From contig JANQAK010000003.1 of the NCBI GenBank assembly GCA_024707075.1, positions 62,001-126,000 of the forward strand: a stretch of 64,000 bases of DNA, given 5' to 3'. Position numbers and translations under genes: made by a program. Origin of the DNA: Afipia sp. GTDB taxonomy: Bacteria; Pseudomonadota; Alphaproteobacteria; Rhizobiales; Xanthobacteraceae. The notes under the pieces are model-generated. The model saw only the letters and a list, made by a program, of their open reading frames with translations. It made no database searches and was not told where the DNA came from. Every line of letters starts with the position of its first letter. The first letter of the stretch is position 1. Of this stretch, positions 20,758-30,614 are shown in pieces.

Positions 20758-21624
20758 ATGTCCATCAGGTTCGCGAGAGCATGGGCGCGCGCCGCAATGG
20801 CCGTTGTCGTCGTTCTGATCGCCGCCGCGCCGGTCCGCGCGGCGGAAGAGCCGATCGAAATCTTCGACGCGCATCTGCATTACAACTGGGAGCCGAAGCC
20901 GTTCTACGACGTCGATCAGGTGCTCGCGCTGTTCAAAAAACATCGCGTTACCGGCATTCTGGCGACTAGCCGCCCGAACGACGGCACCCACGCGCTGATG
21001 GATGCCAGAGCGAGCGGCAAGGCCGGCGGGCTGTGGGTGGTGCCGTTTCTGCGGCCCTATCGTGTCCGGCCCGATATCCAGACCTGGTTCAATGATCCGA
21101 CGATCTTCGACCTCATTCAGGACGAGTACAAACGCGGCTACTATCGCGGCCTCGGCGAATTCCACCTGTCGGGAAAAGCCGCTGACACCGAATGGGTGAA
21201 GAAGGCGGTCAATTTCGCCGTGGCGCACGATCTCTATCTTCATGCCCATGCGGATGACGAAGCGGTCGAGATCCTGATGCGCCACAATCCGCGCGCGCGG
21301 ATCATCTGGGCGCATACCGGATTCGGTCTCTCGTCGGTGCGTGTCGCAACGATGCTCGCGACCTATCCGCAGTTGTGGGGCGAACTGTCCTACCGCAGCG
21401 GGATCACGGGCGAGGGCGGCAGGCTCACGCTGGAATGGCGGGGGCTGTTCGAGAAATATCCGGACCGTTTCCTGCTCGGATCGGACACCTGGATCAGCGA
21501 GCGCTGGGCGAGCTACGGCGCGATCATGGCTGAGTATCGCGGCTGGCTGAAGCAGTTGCCGCCGGATGTCGCCAAGCAGATTGCCCACGGCAACGCGCGG
21601 CGGCTGTTTGCAGAGAAGAAGTAG
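20758..21624 (+). CDS. Exported amidohydrolase-family protein
   Basis: A 288-residue protein with a signal peptide (AAMAVVVVLIAAAPVRA) and an amidohydrolase-2 type TIM barrel. Candidate metal ligands are the HxH of FDAHLHYNWEP, the histidines of LYLHAHADD and IIWAHTGFG, and the aspartate in LLGSDTW, together giving the mononuclear or binuclear metal centre of the superfamily. Export is unusual for these mostly cytoplasmic enzymes, and the substrate is unknown. The start ATG 20758 lies 8 bases after the RND permease stop, so it is likely translated from the efflux operon. Its role with the pump is not apparent. Confidence 0.82.
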   Translation: MSIRFARAWARAAMAVVVVLIAAAPVRAAEEPIEIFDAHLHYNWEPKPFYDVDQVLALFKKHRVTGILATSRPNDGTHALMDARASGKAGGLWVVPFLRPYRVRPDIQTWFNDPTIFDLIQDEYKRGYYRGLGEFHLSGKAADTEWVKKAVNFAVAHDLYLHAHADDEAVEILMRHNPRARIIWAHTGFGLSSVRVATMLATYPQLWGELSYRSGITGEGGRLTLEWRGLFEKYPDRFLLGSDTWISERWASYGAIMAEYRGWLKQLPPDVAKQIAHGNARRLFAEKK

Positions 21625-21675
21625 CTCTTTTTGATTCGCGCGCGTTCTGATTGGCGCGGTCTATTCCTGCGGCGC

Positions 21676-21790
21676 TGGGTCCCCGCTTTCGCGGGGACGA
21701 GCGGAGACATTGCGATCTTTCGCCACGGCATGACATCGTGTGGAGAGGCAGGCGCACTCCACACGCTCATCCCCGCGAAAGCGGGGATCT
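21676..21790. repeat. Palindromic repeat, GGTCCCCGC family
   Basis: Outer arms TCCCCGCTTTCGCGGGGAC (from 21680, itself a hairpin) and ATCCCCGCGAAAGCGGGGAT (from 21769), each a strong hairpin, frame a middle section. It lies between the convergent amidohydrolase and erpA genes. Confidence 0.85.
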
Positions 21791-21838
21791 AGAGCAACAT
21801 GGCAGGAGTTCTGGCTATGCGGCCGGAAGATCCGAAAA

Positions 21839-22189
21839 CTAAATCGAAAAACTGGTGCCGCAGCCGCATGAGGCGGTGGCATTAGGATTGACCACGCGGA
21901 ACGACGCGCCGATCAGGTCGTCGACGAAATCGACTTCCGACCCCGCCAGAAACGGCACGGAGGCCGGATCCACCAGCACCACGGCGCTGTCACGTTCGAT
22001 CACGAGATCGTCGTCGGTCTTCGCGCGTTCGACGTCGAACTTGTACTGGAAACCCGAACAGCCGCCGCCTTCGACGCTGATGCGCAGCATCGCGCCGTCG
22101 CCTTCCGACTTGAGGATGGCGCCGATTCGCTGCGCCGCCCGCTCCGAGATTGTGACGTTGGCTGCTGGGGCGAGGTCGGTTGCGGTCAT
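21839..22189 (-). CDS. erpA: Iron-sulfur cluster insertion protein ErpA/IscA type
   Basis: A-type carrier, 116 residues, that passes Fe-S clusters to apoproteins. The three conserved cysteines are present: C44 in EGGGCSGFQYKF and C108/C110 in TASCGCGTSFSI. The ending SCGCGTSF is the family hallmark. ErpA is favoured over IscA because the gene stands alone beside dgt, the usual alphaproteobacterial place, but the two cannot be separated with certainty by eye. It diverges from dgt with 112 bases between start codons, which must hold both promoters. Confidence 0.92.
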   Translation of the reverse strand: MTATDLAPAANVTISERAAQRIGAILKSEGDGAMLRISVEGGGCSGFQYKFDVERAKTDDDLVIERDSAVVLVDPASVPFLAGSEVDFVDDLIGASFRVVNPNATASCGCGTSFSI

Positions 22190-22301
22190 AAAAGCCTCTC
22201 CGGACGTCCGGGGTGTTTGCGAAGGGTGTTTGAATGTCCCCGCACAGAGTAGTTAAGTGTCTGGCAAGCCAGAATCAAACACTGAAAGAAAAATATTTCG
22301 T

Positions 22302-23510
22302 ATGTCCGTTGGAATGGCTGCTCCCCGCGTCGCCTATGGCTGCGATCCCGACCAGAGCCGCGGCAGGAGGTTTAATGAGCCGCCGAGCCTGCGGCGCAGC
22401 GCGTTCCGGCGCGATTGCGACCGGGTAATCCATTCCACGGCGTTCCGCCGCCTGAAGCACAAAACCCAGGTGTTTGTGTTCCATGAGGGCGATCATTACC
22501 GCACCCGCCTGACCCATACCCTCGAAGTGGCCCAGATCGCCCGGGCGCTGGCGCGGCAGCTTGGCCTCGACGAGGACCTGACCGAGACGCTGGCGCTGGC
22601 CCACGACCTCGGCCATCCGCCGTTCGGCCATGCCGGGGAGCGGGCGCTGGATGCGTGCCTCAAGGAGCATGGCGGTTTCGACCACAATGCCCAGAGCCTG
22701 CGGGTGGTGACGCTGCTGGAGCGGCGCTATCCGGCGTTCGACGGCCTGAATCTCACGTGGGAAGCGCTGGAAGGCATCGTCAAGCACAACGGCCCGATGA
22801 TCGATCGTAACGGCGAGGCGGTCGGACGCTACCGCGAGCATGGCGTGCCGGTGGGCATCTCCGATTATGTCGCGTTTCACGATCTCGAATTGTGGAGCCA
22901 CGCCTCGCTGGAGGCGCAGGTCGCCGCCGTCGCCGACGACATCGCCTATGACGCCCACGACATCGACGATGGATTGCGGGCGGGGCTGTTCACGGTCGAT
23001 GACCTTGGCGAAATCCCGCTGATCGCCGACATCAACGCCGTCATCATCGCGCGTTATCCGGTGCTCGACGAGCCGAGGCGCGGCGCCGAACTGGTGCGCG
23101 AACTGATTTCGTATCTGATCGAGGACGTGTTCTCCGAGACGCGCAAGCGGCTCGCAGCCGCGCATCCGAAAAACGTCACCGACGTGCGCAATCATGCGGG
23201 CACCATCGTCGGCTTCTCCACCGAGGCGGAGATCACCGAGGCCGCGATCAAGCGTTTCCTGAAAGCACGTATGTATCGCCACGAGCGCGTCATGCATGTG
23301 ATGCGCGACGCCGAAACCGTGGTGCGCGATCTGTTCGCGCGCTACCGGGCCGAGCCCGCCGATCTGCCGGCGGAGTGGCTGCCCGACGAGGGCGAGCACG
23401 ACGAGGCCGGCCGGGCGCGGCGGATCGGCGATTTCATCGCCGGAATGACCGACAGATACGCCATTATCGAGCACCGGCGGCTTTTTGACTCGACCCCGGA
23501 TTTGCGTTAG
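22302..23510 (+). CDS. dgt: Deoxyguanosinetriphosphate triphosphohydrolase-like protein
   Basis: HD-domain dNTP triphosphohydrolase of the Dgt-like type 2 group, 402 residues. It shows [20 protein letters not shown] near the start, the HD-domain metal ligands H72 ([10 protein letters not shown]) and H101-D102 ([17 protein letters not shown]), and the later aspartate in [15 protein letters not shown]. It probably lowers dNTP levels or acts in genome maintenance. ATG 22302 ([13 protein letters not shown]) is chosen because family sequence begins here, although the frame is open 45 bases upstream. argS begins 48 bases after its stop and is probably co-transcribed. Confidence 0.93.
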   Translation: MSVGMAAPRVAYGCDPDQSRGRRFNEPPSLRRSAFRRDCDRVIHSTAFRRLKHKTQVFVFHEGDHYRTRLTHTLEVAQIARALARQLGLDEDLTETLALAHDLGHPPFGHAGERALDACLKEHGGFDHNAQSLRVVTLLERRYPAFDGLNLTWEALEGIVKHNGPMIDRNGEAVGRYREHGVPVGISDYVAFHDLELWSHASLEAQVAAVADDIAYDAHDIDDGLRAGLFTVDDLGEIPLIADINAVIIARYPVLDEPRRGAELVRELISYLIEDVFSETRKRLAAAHPKNVTDVRNHAGTIVGFSTEAEITEAAIKRFLKARMYRHERVMHVMRDAETVVRDLFARYRAEPADLPAEWLPDEGEHDEAGRARRIGDFIAGMTDRYAIIEHRRLFDSTPDLR

Positions 23511-23558
23511 GCGGCGGCCTCAGCCAGCCTATTTGCTGCCCCAACAGGATAGTCTCGA

Positions 23559-25352
23559 ATGAGGTCGCTTAAGCCATCCCCGCATCTGTTCGCAGACGTG
23601 CTCGCGCGCGTTCATGCCGTGTGCGTGGCGCTCGGCGGCGAGGGCGTGCTGCCGGCGGGCCTCGACCTGTCGCGCGTGGTGGTCGAGCCGCCGCGCGATC
23701 CGACCCATGGCGACATGGCGACCAACGCGGCGATGGTTCTGGCCAAGGACGCGAAGGCGAAGCCGCGCGATCTGGCCGACAAAATCGCGGACAAGCTCCG
23801 CGCCGACCCGATTGTTGAGAAAGTCGACGTCGCCGGTCCCGGCTTCATCAACCTGACGCTGAAGACCTCCGCATGGTTCGGCGCGCTGCGCTCCGTGCTG
23901 GAGCAGGGCAAGGGCTATGGCCGCAGCAACGCAGGCGCAGCCGAGAAGGTCAACGTCGAATACGTCTCCGCCAATCCGACCGGGCCGATGCATGTCGGCC
24001 ATTGCCGCGGCGCGGTGTTCGGTGACGCGCTGGCGAGCCTGCTGTCGTTTGCCGGCTTCGACGTCACCAAGGAATACTACATCAACGACGCCGGCGCGCA
24101 GGTCGATGTGCTCGCGCGCTCCGCGTTCCTGCGTTATCGCGAGGCGCTCGGCGAAAACATCGGCGAGATTCCGGAAGGACTTTATCCGGGCGACTATCTG
24201 AAGCCGGTCGGTGAAGCGCTCGCGCTCGAACACGGCGACAAGCTGCTGAAGCAGTCTGAATCGGAATGGCTTCCGGTCGTGCGCGCCAAAGCCATCGCCA
24301 TGATGATGGACATGATCAAGGGCGATCTCGCCGCGCTCAACATCCGGCACGATGTGTTCTTCTCCGAGCGCTCGCTGATCGAGGGCGGTACGGACCGCGT
24401 CGGCGCGACCATTGCGGGGCTGCGCGCGAAGGGTGACGTCTACGAAGGCCGTCTGCCGCCGCCGAAGGGTGCGCCGGTCGAGGACTACGAGGATCGCGAG
24501 CAGACGTTGTTCCGCGCCACCGCATTCGGCGACGACGTCGATCGCCCGCTGAAGAAATCCGACGGCTCCTACACCTACTTCGCCTCCGACATCGCCTACC
24601 ACAAGACCAAGGTCGATCGCGGCTTCCTCAACATGGTCGACGTGTGGGGCGCGGACCACGGCGGCTATATCAAGCGCGTGCAGGCGGCGATCAAGGCCGT
24701 CACCGGCGGCAAGGCCGCGCTCGACGTCAAGATCGTGCAGCTCGTGAAGCTGTTGCGCAACGGCGAGCCGGTGAAGATGTCGAAGCGTTCCGGCGATTTC
24801 GTCACGTTGCGCGAGGTCGTCGATGAAGTCGGCTCCGACGCCGTGCGCTTCATGATGCTGTTCCGCAAGAACGACGCGGTGCTCGACTTCGATCTCGCCA
24901 AGGTGATCGAGCAGTCGAAGGACAACGCGGTGTTCTATGTGCAGTACGGCCACGCGCGCGGGCATTCGATCTTCAAGAATGCGCGCGAGACGGTTCCGTC
25001 ACTGCCGGAGGATGAGGCTGCGCGCGTCGCGTTCCTGCGCGATGCGAAGATCGAGCGCCTGAGCGACCCGGTGGAGCTGAGCCTGATCCGGCAGATCGCG
25101 ATCTTCCCGCGGATCGTAGAGGCGGCGGCGGTCGCACACGAGCCGCACCGAATCGCTTTTTATCTCTATGATCTCGCCAGCGAATTCCACGCCCTCTGGA
25201 CCAAGGGGCGCGATATGCCTCATTTACGCTTCATTATCCAGAATGATGCAGAAGTAACAATCGCGCGATTGGCCTTGGTGCAAGGCGTCGTCTCGGTTCT
25301 GGCTTCAGGCCTCGCCGTTCTCGGCGTTCATGCTCCAGACGAGATGCGATAG
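23559..25352 (+). CDS. argS: Arginyl-tRNA synthetase
   Basis: Class I aminoacyl-tRNA synthetase charging tRNA-Arg, 597 residues. In order: the N-terminal Add-1 domain (to about 110), the catalytic Rossmann fold with the HIGH-type motif in [20 protein letters not shown], the KMSKS-type motif as [16 protein letters not shown], and the alpha-helical DALR anticodon-binding domain ending [14 protein letters not shown]. Length and motifs are normal. It is the second gene of the dgt-argS-SPOR block, whose order is conserved in related alphaproteobacteria. Confidence 0.97.
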   Translation: MRSLKPSPHLFADVLARVHAVCVALGGEGVLPAGLDLSRVVVEPPRDPTHGDMATNAAMVLAKDAKAKPRDLADKIADKLRADPIVEKVDVAGPGFINLTLKTSAWFGALRSVLEQGKGYGRSNAGAAEKVNVEYVSANPTGPMHVGHCRGAVFGDALASLLSFAGFDVTKEYYINDAGAQVDVLARSAFLRYREALGENIGEIPEGLYPGDYLKPVGEALALEHGDKLLKQSESEWLPVVRAKAIAMMMDMIKGDLAALNIRHDVFFSERSLIEGGTDRVGATIAGLRAKGDVYEGRLPPPKGAPVEDYEDREQTLFRATAFGDDVDRPLKKSDGSYTYFASDIAYHKTKVDRGFLNMVDVWGADHGGYIKRVQAAIKAVTGGKAALDVKIVQLVKLLRNGEPVKMSKRSGDFVTLREVVDEVGSDAVRFMMLFRKNDAVLDFDLAKVIEQSKDNAVFYVQYGHARGHSIFKNARETVPSLPEDEAARVAFLRDAKIERLSDPVELSLIRQIAIFPRIVEAAAVAHEPHRIAFYLYDLASEFHALWTKGRDMPHLRFIIQNDAEVTIARLALVQGVVSVLASGLAVLGVHAPDEMR

Positions 25353-25457
25353 TGGGGGATATGACCGCCGCGGGGAACGGGTGGCGGCAGTGTGAACAGC
25401 GGCCGCTTCGTTTGAATGACGGGCGGGCAGCTTTCCCGAAGGGGATGCAACATCGCA

Positions 25458-26952
25458 ATGGCGGATCGATATCGCGACACACCGTTTCCGGCGGATGATG
25501 ACTACGGCCGGGATCACTCACGCATGGCCCCACAGCCGCAAGGCGAGAGCGATCCTCTGGCCGAACTGGCACGCCTGATCGGGCAGGCCGATCCATTCTC
25601 GAGTTTCGCCGGCGATGCGCAGGCGCGCCAGGCTCAGCGCGAGCCGGTGCCGCGCGAGCACTACGCCGAGCCCGAGCCTTATGCTCCCGAACCCCTTGCG
25701 CCTGAGCCTTACGCCGACGAGCCGGAGGAGCCGCCTGCCAGCCGTCCGTCATGGATTCAGGAATCTGACCGCCGGGCGGCAGTCCCGCGAGCCGGCCTAT
25801 CGCGAGGAGGATCACTACGATCCGCGCTACGCGGGCGGCGTGCACACTCCCGTTCACGGCCATCACGATCCGCAATTCGATCACACCGGCTACGATCCGT
25901 TGCCGCAGGATCGCGCGCGCGGCCAGCAGATGCCCGGCGACCGCTACGACGATGTGCTGTACGGCCGCGGCGATCACGATGCAGGCCCGGGCTATGCCCA
26001 GGAGGCTGCTTACGGCGAGAGCTATGACCGGCCGCCTTACGATGACGGCTTCGAGCAGGACGAACAGAAGCCGCGCCGTGGCGGGACGATGACCGTTGTG
26101 GTCGTGCTGCTGCTGGCCGTTGTCGGCACCGGCGCTGCATTTGCCTACCGGACGTTCGTCGGGTCTCCGCGCAGCGGCGAGCCGCCGATCATCAAGGCCG
26201 ATACCGGTCCGAACAAGGTCATCCCGCCGGGCGCGGGCGATGGTTCAGGCAAGCAGATCACCGATCGCGTCGGCGACAAGACCGCGGAGCGTATGGTATC
26301 CCGCGAGGAGCAGCCGGTCGACGTCAACGCCAAGACCGGTCCGCGCGTGGTGTTTCCGCCGCTGACCCAGAATGCCAATCCGCCGACGGTGGCCAGTGCC
26401 TCCACGGCCACCCGGCCGACCGGGGCGGGCGTCGGCAACGGCACGCTGACCGGCGAGGAGCCGCGCAAGATCCGCACCCTCAGCATCCGGCCGGATCAGG
26501 CCGATGCGTCCGCCGCCGCTGCGCCAGCCCCGGCGGCACCGGCTCCGCGCGCTCCGTCTCCGGTTCAGCGCACCGCTGCCGCTCCGGCCAGCACCGCATC
26601 CACGGGAGCGCCGCAGGCCAATGCGCCGGTGTCGCTGTCGCCACAAGCGGCTCCGGTTGAAGCGCGCCCGAAGGTTGCCGCGGTCAATCCGTCGGTCGGG
26701 ACCGGCGGTGCCTATGTGCAGGTCTCGTCGCAGAAGTCCGAGGCTGACGCGAGGGCGTCGTTCAAGGCCCTGCAAGGCAAGTATTCGGGGATTCTCGGCT
26801 CGCGGACCGCCTCGATCCACAAGGCCGACATCGCCGGCAAAGGCACCTTCTACCGCGCCATGGTGGGTCCGTTCGCCTCCGGCGACGAAGCCACCCAGTT
26901 CTGCGTCAACCTGAAATCCGCTGGCGGCCAGTGCATCGTCCAGCGGAACTGA
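25458..26952 (+). CDS. SPOR-domain membrane protein, one frameshift
   Basis: A bitopic protein of about 497 residues if joined. The cytoplasmic part starts MADRYRDTPFPADDDYGRD and is acidic and proline-rich (EPEPYAPEPLAPEPYA). A transmembrane segment MTVVVVLLLAVVGTGAAFAY follows at about residues 210-230, then a long Ala/Pro linker and a C-terminal SPOR domain (YVQVSSQKSEADARASF, FYRAMVGPFASGDEA). SPOR domains bind denuded glycan strands at the septum, so a role in division is likely. The first frame leaves the expected sequence at about 25760, where one extra G in CAGGAATC would explain the shift; after it the frame reads NLTAGRQSREPAYREE. No coding sequence overlaps. Confidence 0.88.
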
Positions 26953-27032
26953 GACGACGGCACTTAACCCGTTACGATGCTGGACGACACGACGGTGGGC
27001 GCATAAATGTGAGAGCCGTACGGAGTTGCTGG

Positions 27033-27230
27033 ATGCAAATCGAACTTGAGCGCGAGGAGGACGGTCGCTGGATCGGCGAAGTGCCGGCTTTGCCCGGCGT
27101 TGTCGCCTATGGCGCGACTGAAGAGGAAGCGCGCATCAAGGTTGAAGCACTGGCATTTCGCGTCATCGCCGACCGGATCGAGCACGGTGAACCGGTGCCG
27201 CCTGAGGCGCATCGGGTCTTTGCGGCGTGA
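27033..27230 (+). CDS. hicB: HicB-like antitoxin
   Basis: A 65-residue protein of the HicB partial-RNase-H-fold family: MQIELEREEDGRWIGEVPAL, then PGVVAYGATEEEARIKVEAL, the usual HicB core without a C-terminal DNA-binding domain. It would bind and neutralise the toxin encoded immediately after it; its stop codon overlaps the toxin GTG start. ATG 27033 is preferred. A GTG at 27009 in the same frame would add eight residues. It lies just after the SPOR gene, in the middle of an otherwise conserved housekeeping block, which marks the pair as an insertion. Confidence 0.88.
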   Translation: MQIELEREEDGRWIGEVPALPGVVAYGATEEEARIKVEALAFRVIADRIEHGEPVPPEAHRVFAA

Positions 27231-27439
27231 GTAACTGGCCTTCGGCCAAGGCCTCCCGCGTGTTACGGGCACTCCTCCATATCGGGTGGATGATTGAGCG
27301 GCAAACCGGTTCTCACCGCACGTTGTCGCGGAAGGGATGGCCGAACTACGTCTTTGCTTTCCACGACGGAGATGAAATTGGACCTCGCATGCTGGCCCGG
27401 ATCGCCAAGCACACGGGATTGACGCCAACCGATCTGTGA
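27227..27439 (+). CDS. hicA: HicA-like mRNA interferase toxin
   Basis: A 70-residue HicA toxin with the double-stranded-RNA-binding-like fold. The active-site histidine is in RQTGSHRTLSRKGWPNYVF, followed by HDGDEIGPRMLARIAKHTGL. HicA proteins cleave mRNA and inhibit translation until bound by HicB. It starts at GTG 27227, overlapping the hicB stop, so translation is coupled. The antitoxin-first order is one of the two known for the family. It is followed by two intergenic repeats before nagZ. Confidence 0.9.
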   Translation: MSNWPSAKASRVLRALLHIGWMIERQTGSHRTLSRKGWPNYVFAFHDGDEIGPRMLARIAKHTGLTPTDL

Positions 27440-27470
27440 CAGCCAACCGTCGCGGAAATGGGGTGCTCAC

Positions 27471-27554
27471 CGTCATTGCGAGGGCATCTTGCGACGAAGC
27501 AACCCACGCTTTTACAGTCTAAAACTGGATCGCTTCGCTTTGCTCGCAATGACG
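27471..27554. repeat. Palindromic repeat, GCAATCCAG family
   Basis: CGTCATTGCGAGGGCATCTT at the left and TTTGCTCGCAATGACG at the right form the outer arms; the inner arms are degraded (GAAGCAACCCACG and CTGGATCGCTTCG). It lies 31 bases after hicA. Confidence 0.88.
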
Positions 27555-27571
27555 AAGAGCAGGTGAGAGTG

Positions 27572-27668
27572 CGTAGCCCGGATAAAGTGCGTAGCCCGGA
27601 TGGAGCGTAGCGAAATCCGGGTCCGTCCCAGATTGCCCCGTATTCCGCTACGCTTCATCCGGGCTACG
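27572..27668. repeat. Palindromic repeat, GTAGCCCGGAT family
   Basis: Left arm GTAGCCCGGATGGAGCGTAG (27591), with an extra partial copy of its start at 27573, pairs with CGCTACGCTTCATCCGGGCT toward the right end. A related copy is at 47094. Together with the repeat at 27471 it fills most of the 380-base gap between hicA and nagZ; the last 150 bases before nagZ show no other feature. Confidence 0.85.
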
Positions 27669-27819
27669 GCTGTCCCACGCGCAGCGGCGGCCCGCGCCAA
27701 ATCCCCGCGCCAAATCATTGAGGCCAATGCATTTGCGGCTGTGGATGACGCCGCCAATCAAACCTAAACCCGGCGGCTTTCCTTGACCCTGGAGGCAGGC
27801 GCGGGCTAATCGCCGACCT

Positions 27820-28847
27820 ATGGCCGCGCGCGCATTCATCACGGGTGTCTCCGGGACCGCTCTGACCGACGGCGAGCGGGCGTTTCTGCGCGACCGGCAG
27901 CCGTGGGGCTTCATCCTTTTCAAGCGCAACGTTGAGACCCCTGGCCAAGTCATTCGGCTGGTTCAGGATCTGCGGTCGGCCGTGGGGCGGCCCGAGGCCC
28001 CGGTGCTGATCGACCAGGAGGGGGACGGGTGCAGCGGCTCCAGCCGCCGCAATGGCCGGCGTACCCTCCCGGCGCGGTCTTCAGCGCGCTTTACGACATC
28101 GACCGGCAGGCCGGGCTCGAAGCCGCCCGCCTGACCGCACGGCTGATTGCCGCCGATCTGGCCGATCTCGGGATCACGGTGGACTGCCTGCCGCTGGCGG
28201 ACGTGCCGGTTCCCGGCGCGGATGCGGTGATCGGCGACCGGGCCTACGGCACCGCGCCGGACAAGGTCGCGGCCATCGCCCGGGCGGTGACCACCGGGCT
28301 GGAGCAGGGCGGCATCCTGCCGGTCCTGAAACACATTCCCGGCCACGGAAGGGCCACAGCCGACAGCCATTTTCGGCTGCCGACGGTGGATGTTCCGCTG
28401 GCGGAACTGGCCGGAACCGACTTCGCCGCCTTCAAGCCGCTGGCGGATTTGCCGATGGCGATGACGGCACATGTTGTGTTTAGCGCCCTCGACCCCGCCC
28501 AACCGGCGACGACATCTGCGACAATCATTGCTCAGGTGATTCGCGGGACGATTGGATTCCAAGGCTTGCTGATGAGTGATGACGTTTCGATGAATGCCTT
28601 GCAGGGATCGATTGCGGAGCGGACCCGCGCCAGTCTGGCGGCGGGCTGCGACGTGGTCCTGCATTGCAACGGCAAGCTCGACGAGATGATTCAGGTCGCC
28701 GATGTGACGCCGCTGCTGGCGGGCAAGGCGCTGGTCCGCGCCGATCGCGCGCTGGCGTCGCGCAAGCCGCCGCAGCCGTTCGACCGTGTCGCGGCGCGTG
28801 CCGAACTTGACCGGCTGATCGGCCGGGCAGGAGGGCTGACCTCATGA
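27820..28847 (+). CDS. nagZ: Beta-N-acetylhexosaminidase NagZ, one frameshift
   Basis: Glycoside hydrolase family 3 enzyme that removes GlcNAc from anhydro-muropeptides during peptidoglycan recycling in the cytoplasm. The first frame gives MAARAFITGVSGTALTDGER and WGFILFKRNVETPGQV up to PVLIDQEG. The next frame gives RLQPPQWPAYPPGAVFSALY, PVLKHIPGHGRATADSHF (the KHIPGHG signature, with the flexible-loop Asp-His dyad) and LMSDDVSMNAL holding the nucleophile aspartate. One G missing from the run at 28019-28023 joins them as DQEGGRVQRL. Joined length is 342 residues. It overlaps scpA by four bases (ATGA), so the genes are coupled. Confidence 0.94.
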
Positions 28848-29683
28848 GCGCGGAAATCCTGTCCTTCGAAACCGGCTTGCCGGCAGCGGAACTCGCCGAA
28901 GACGAACCGTCGCTCGTTGTCGATGTCGAAGGCTACGAAGGCCCGCTCGATCTGTTGCTGGCGCTCGCGCGTCAGCAGAAGGTGGACCTGCACAAGATTT
29001 CCATTCTGGCGCTGGCCGACCAGTATCTCATTTTCATCGAGGCGGCGCGCAAGCTGCGCCTCGAACTCGCCGCCGACTATCTCGTCATGGCGGCGTGGCT
29101 GGCCTACCTCAAGTCGCGCCTGCTGCTGCCCGAGCCGCCGGAGGCCGAAGGTCCGAGCGCCGAGGACCTTGCGACCGCGCTCGCCAATCGCCTGCGCAGG
29201 CTCGAGCAAATCCGCGAGGCGTCGAACCGCCTGATGACGCGGCCGCAGCTTCGCCGCGATATTTTCCCGCGCGGGCAGTCGGAATCCATTGCGCAGGTCA
29301 AGCACGCCCGCTGGACCGCGACGCTGTACGATCTGTTGTCGGCTTACGCCACGCAGCGCCAGCAGCGCGTGCTGGCAACGGTGCATTTGGCCAAGCGCAC
29401 GGTGTGGTCGCTGTCGGAAGCGCGTGCCTCGCTGGAGCGGCTGGTGGGCTCCGCCGAGTCCGAGGACTGGGCGAGCCTCGACGACTATCTGATGCGTTAC
29501 GTGGTCGATCCCACGCAGAAGGCAACCGTGTTCGCATCGAGCTTTGCCGCGGCACTCGAACTCGTGCGCGAAGGCACGCTGGATCTGCATCAGAAAGAAG
29601 CGTTCGCACCTTTGTATTTCCGTAAGCATGTGGCGCATGTGCCTCCCGACGCTCAGGCAGCGCCGGAAATGCCGGTCGAGTAA
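28844..29683 (+). CDS. scpA: Segregation and condensation protein A
   Basis: Kleisin subunit of the SMC-ScpAB condensin, 279 residues. The N-terminal SMC-neck-binding part contains VDVEGYEGPLDLLLALARQQ and VDLHKISILALADQYLIFIE, followed by AADYLVMAAWLAYLKSRLLL, the signature of the family. The C-terminal winged helix (LVREGTLDLHQKEAFAPLYF) contacts SMC. Translation overlaps nagZ upstream and scpB follows closely, a conserved order in this class. No SMC gene is in the window. Confidence 0.96.
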   Translation: MSAEILSFETGLPAAELAEDEPSLVVDVEGYEGPLDLLLALARQQKVDLHKISILALADQYLIFIEAARKLRLELAADYLVMAAWLAYLKSRLLLPEPPEAEGPSAEDLATALANRLRRLEQIREASNRLMTRPQLRRDIFPRGQSESIAQVKHARWTATLYDLLSAYATQRQQRVLATVHLAKRTVWSLSEARASLERLVGSAESEDWASLDDYLMRYVVDPTQKATVFASSFAAALELVREGTLDLHQKEAFAPLYFRKHVAHVPPDAQAAPEMPVE

Positions 29684-29704
29684 GTGGAAGAAGGAGACAA
29701 CGCC

Positions 29705-30487
29705 ATGGCAAGTCCGGCGAGAACGAACGCGGTGGCGAAACATATCGTCCCGGTCGAGCAGGAATCCGCGCAGGAGTCTTCACAGGAGTCGTCGCACGAG
29801 TCCGTGCAGGACTCGTCCGGCGATGCCGTTGCGCGTCCCGAGGAACTGCGCCTGCTCGAAGCGCTGCTGTTCGCATCGACCGAGCCGCTGGACGAAGCCT
29901 CGCTCGCCAAGCGCATGCCGGACGGCGTCGATGTGAAGGTCGCGCTGGCGCAGTTGCAGGCCGACTACGCCATGCGCGGTGTCAATCTGGTCCGCGTCGC
30001 CAGCAAGTGGACCTTCCGCACCGCGGGCGATCTGGCGTGGCTGATGACCCGCGAGAGCACCGAGACCCGCCGCCTGTCGCGCGCCGCCATCGAGATGCTG
30101 GCGATCATCGCCTATCACCAGCCGGTGACGCGCGCCGAGATCGAGGAAATCCGCGGCGTGGTCACGTCCAAGGGAACCCTCGACGTGCTGCTGGAGACCG
30201 GCTGGATTCGTCCGCGCGGACGGCGCAAGACGCCGGGCCGGCCGCTGACCTTCGGCACCACCGAAGCGTTCCTGTCGCAGTTCAGCCTGGAAGCGCTGGG
30301 CGATCTGCCGGGCCTGGATGAACTGAAAGGGGCCGGTTTGCTGGATACCCGCCTGCCGTCCGGCTTCAATGTTCCGTCGCCGTCGGACGATCCGGCGCTG
30401 CGCGAGGACGAGGAGCCGCTGGAGCCCGGCGATCTCGAACTGGCGCTGGCACCCGCCGTGGAGCCGGAAAAGGGCGATGAAGGCTGA
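29705..30487 (+). CDS. scpB: Segregation and condensation protein B
   Basis: Winged-helix dimer that bridges ScpA in the condensin complex; 260 residues. The core reads RLLEALLFASTEPLDEASLA then RRLSRAAIEMLAIIAYHQPV and the GRRKTPGRPLTFGTTEAFL end that is strongly conserved. Residues about 24-48 are a low-complexity Gln/Glu/Ser stretch of imperfect short repeats (QESAQESSQESSHES), and the C terminus is acidic. ATG 29705 is used because AAGGAGACAAC precedes it; a GTG 21 bases earlier directly follows the scpA stop but has no such site. Confidence 0.95.
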   Translation: MASPARTNAVAKHIVPVEQESAQESSQESSHESVQDSSGDAVARPEELRLLEALLFASTEPLDEASLAKRMPDGVDVKVALAQLQADYAMRGVNLVRVASKWTFRTAGDLAWLMTRESTETRRLSRAAIEMLAIIAYHQPVTRAEIEEIRGVVTSKGTLDVLLETGWIRPRGRRKTPGRPLTFGTTEAFLSQFSLEALGDLPGLDELKGAGLLDTRLPSGFNVPSPSDDPALREDEEPLEPGDLELALAPAVEPEKGDEG

Positions 30488-30614
30488 TTTTCCGCATCCG
30501 GTGCGCGGGACCGGGCCGATCCGCACCAACATTAACGCTCGCGTCAATGCGTTAATCTGCGCAGCCGCTAGCAAGGCTTAAGTCCTTGTTTTTGACACCT
30601 CTGCGGCCTACTTT

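Noticed and set aside
17628-20765. A long open frame on the minus strand opposite the RND permease (over 1000 codons)
   Set aside because: It is a by-product of strong codon bias in a high-GC gene; its product is His/Arg-rich with no family features, while the plus strand encodes a complete RND pump.
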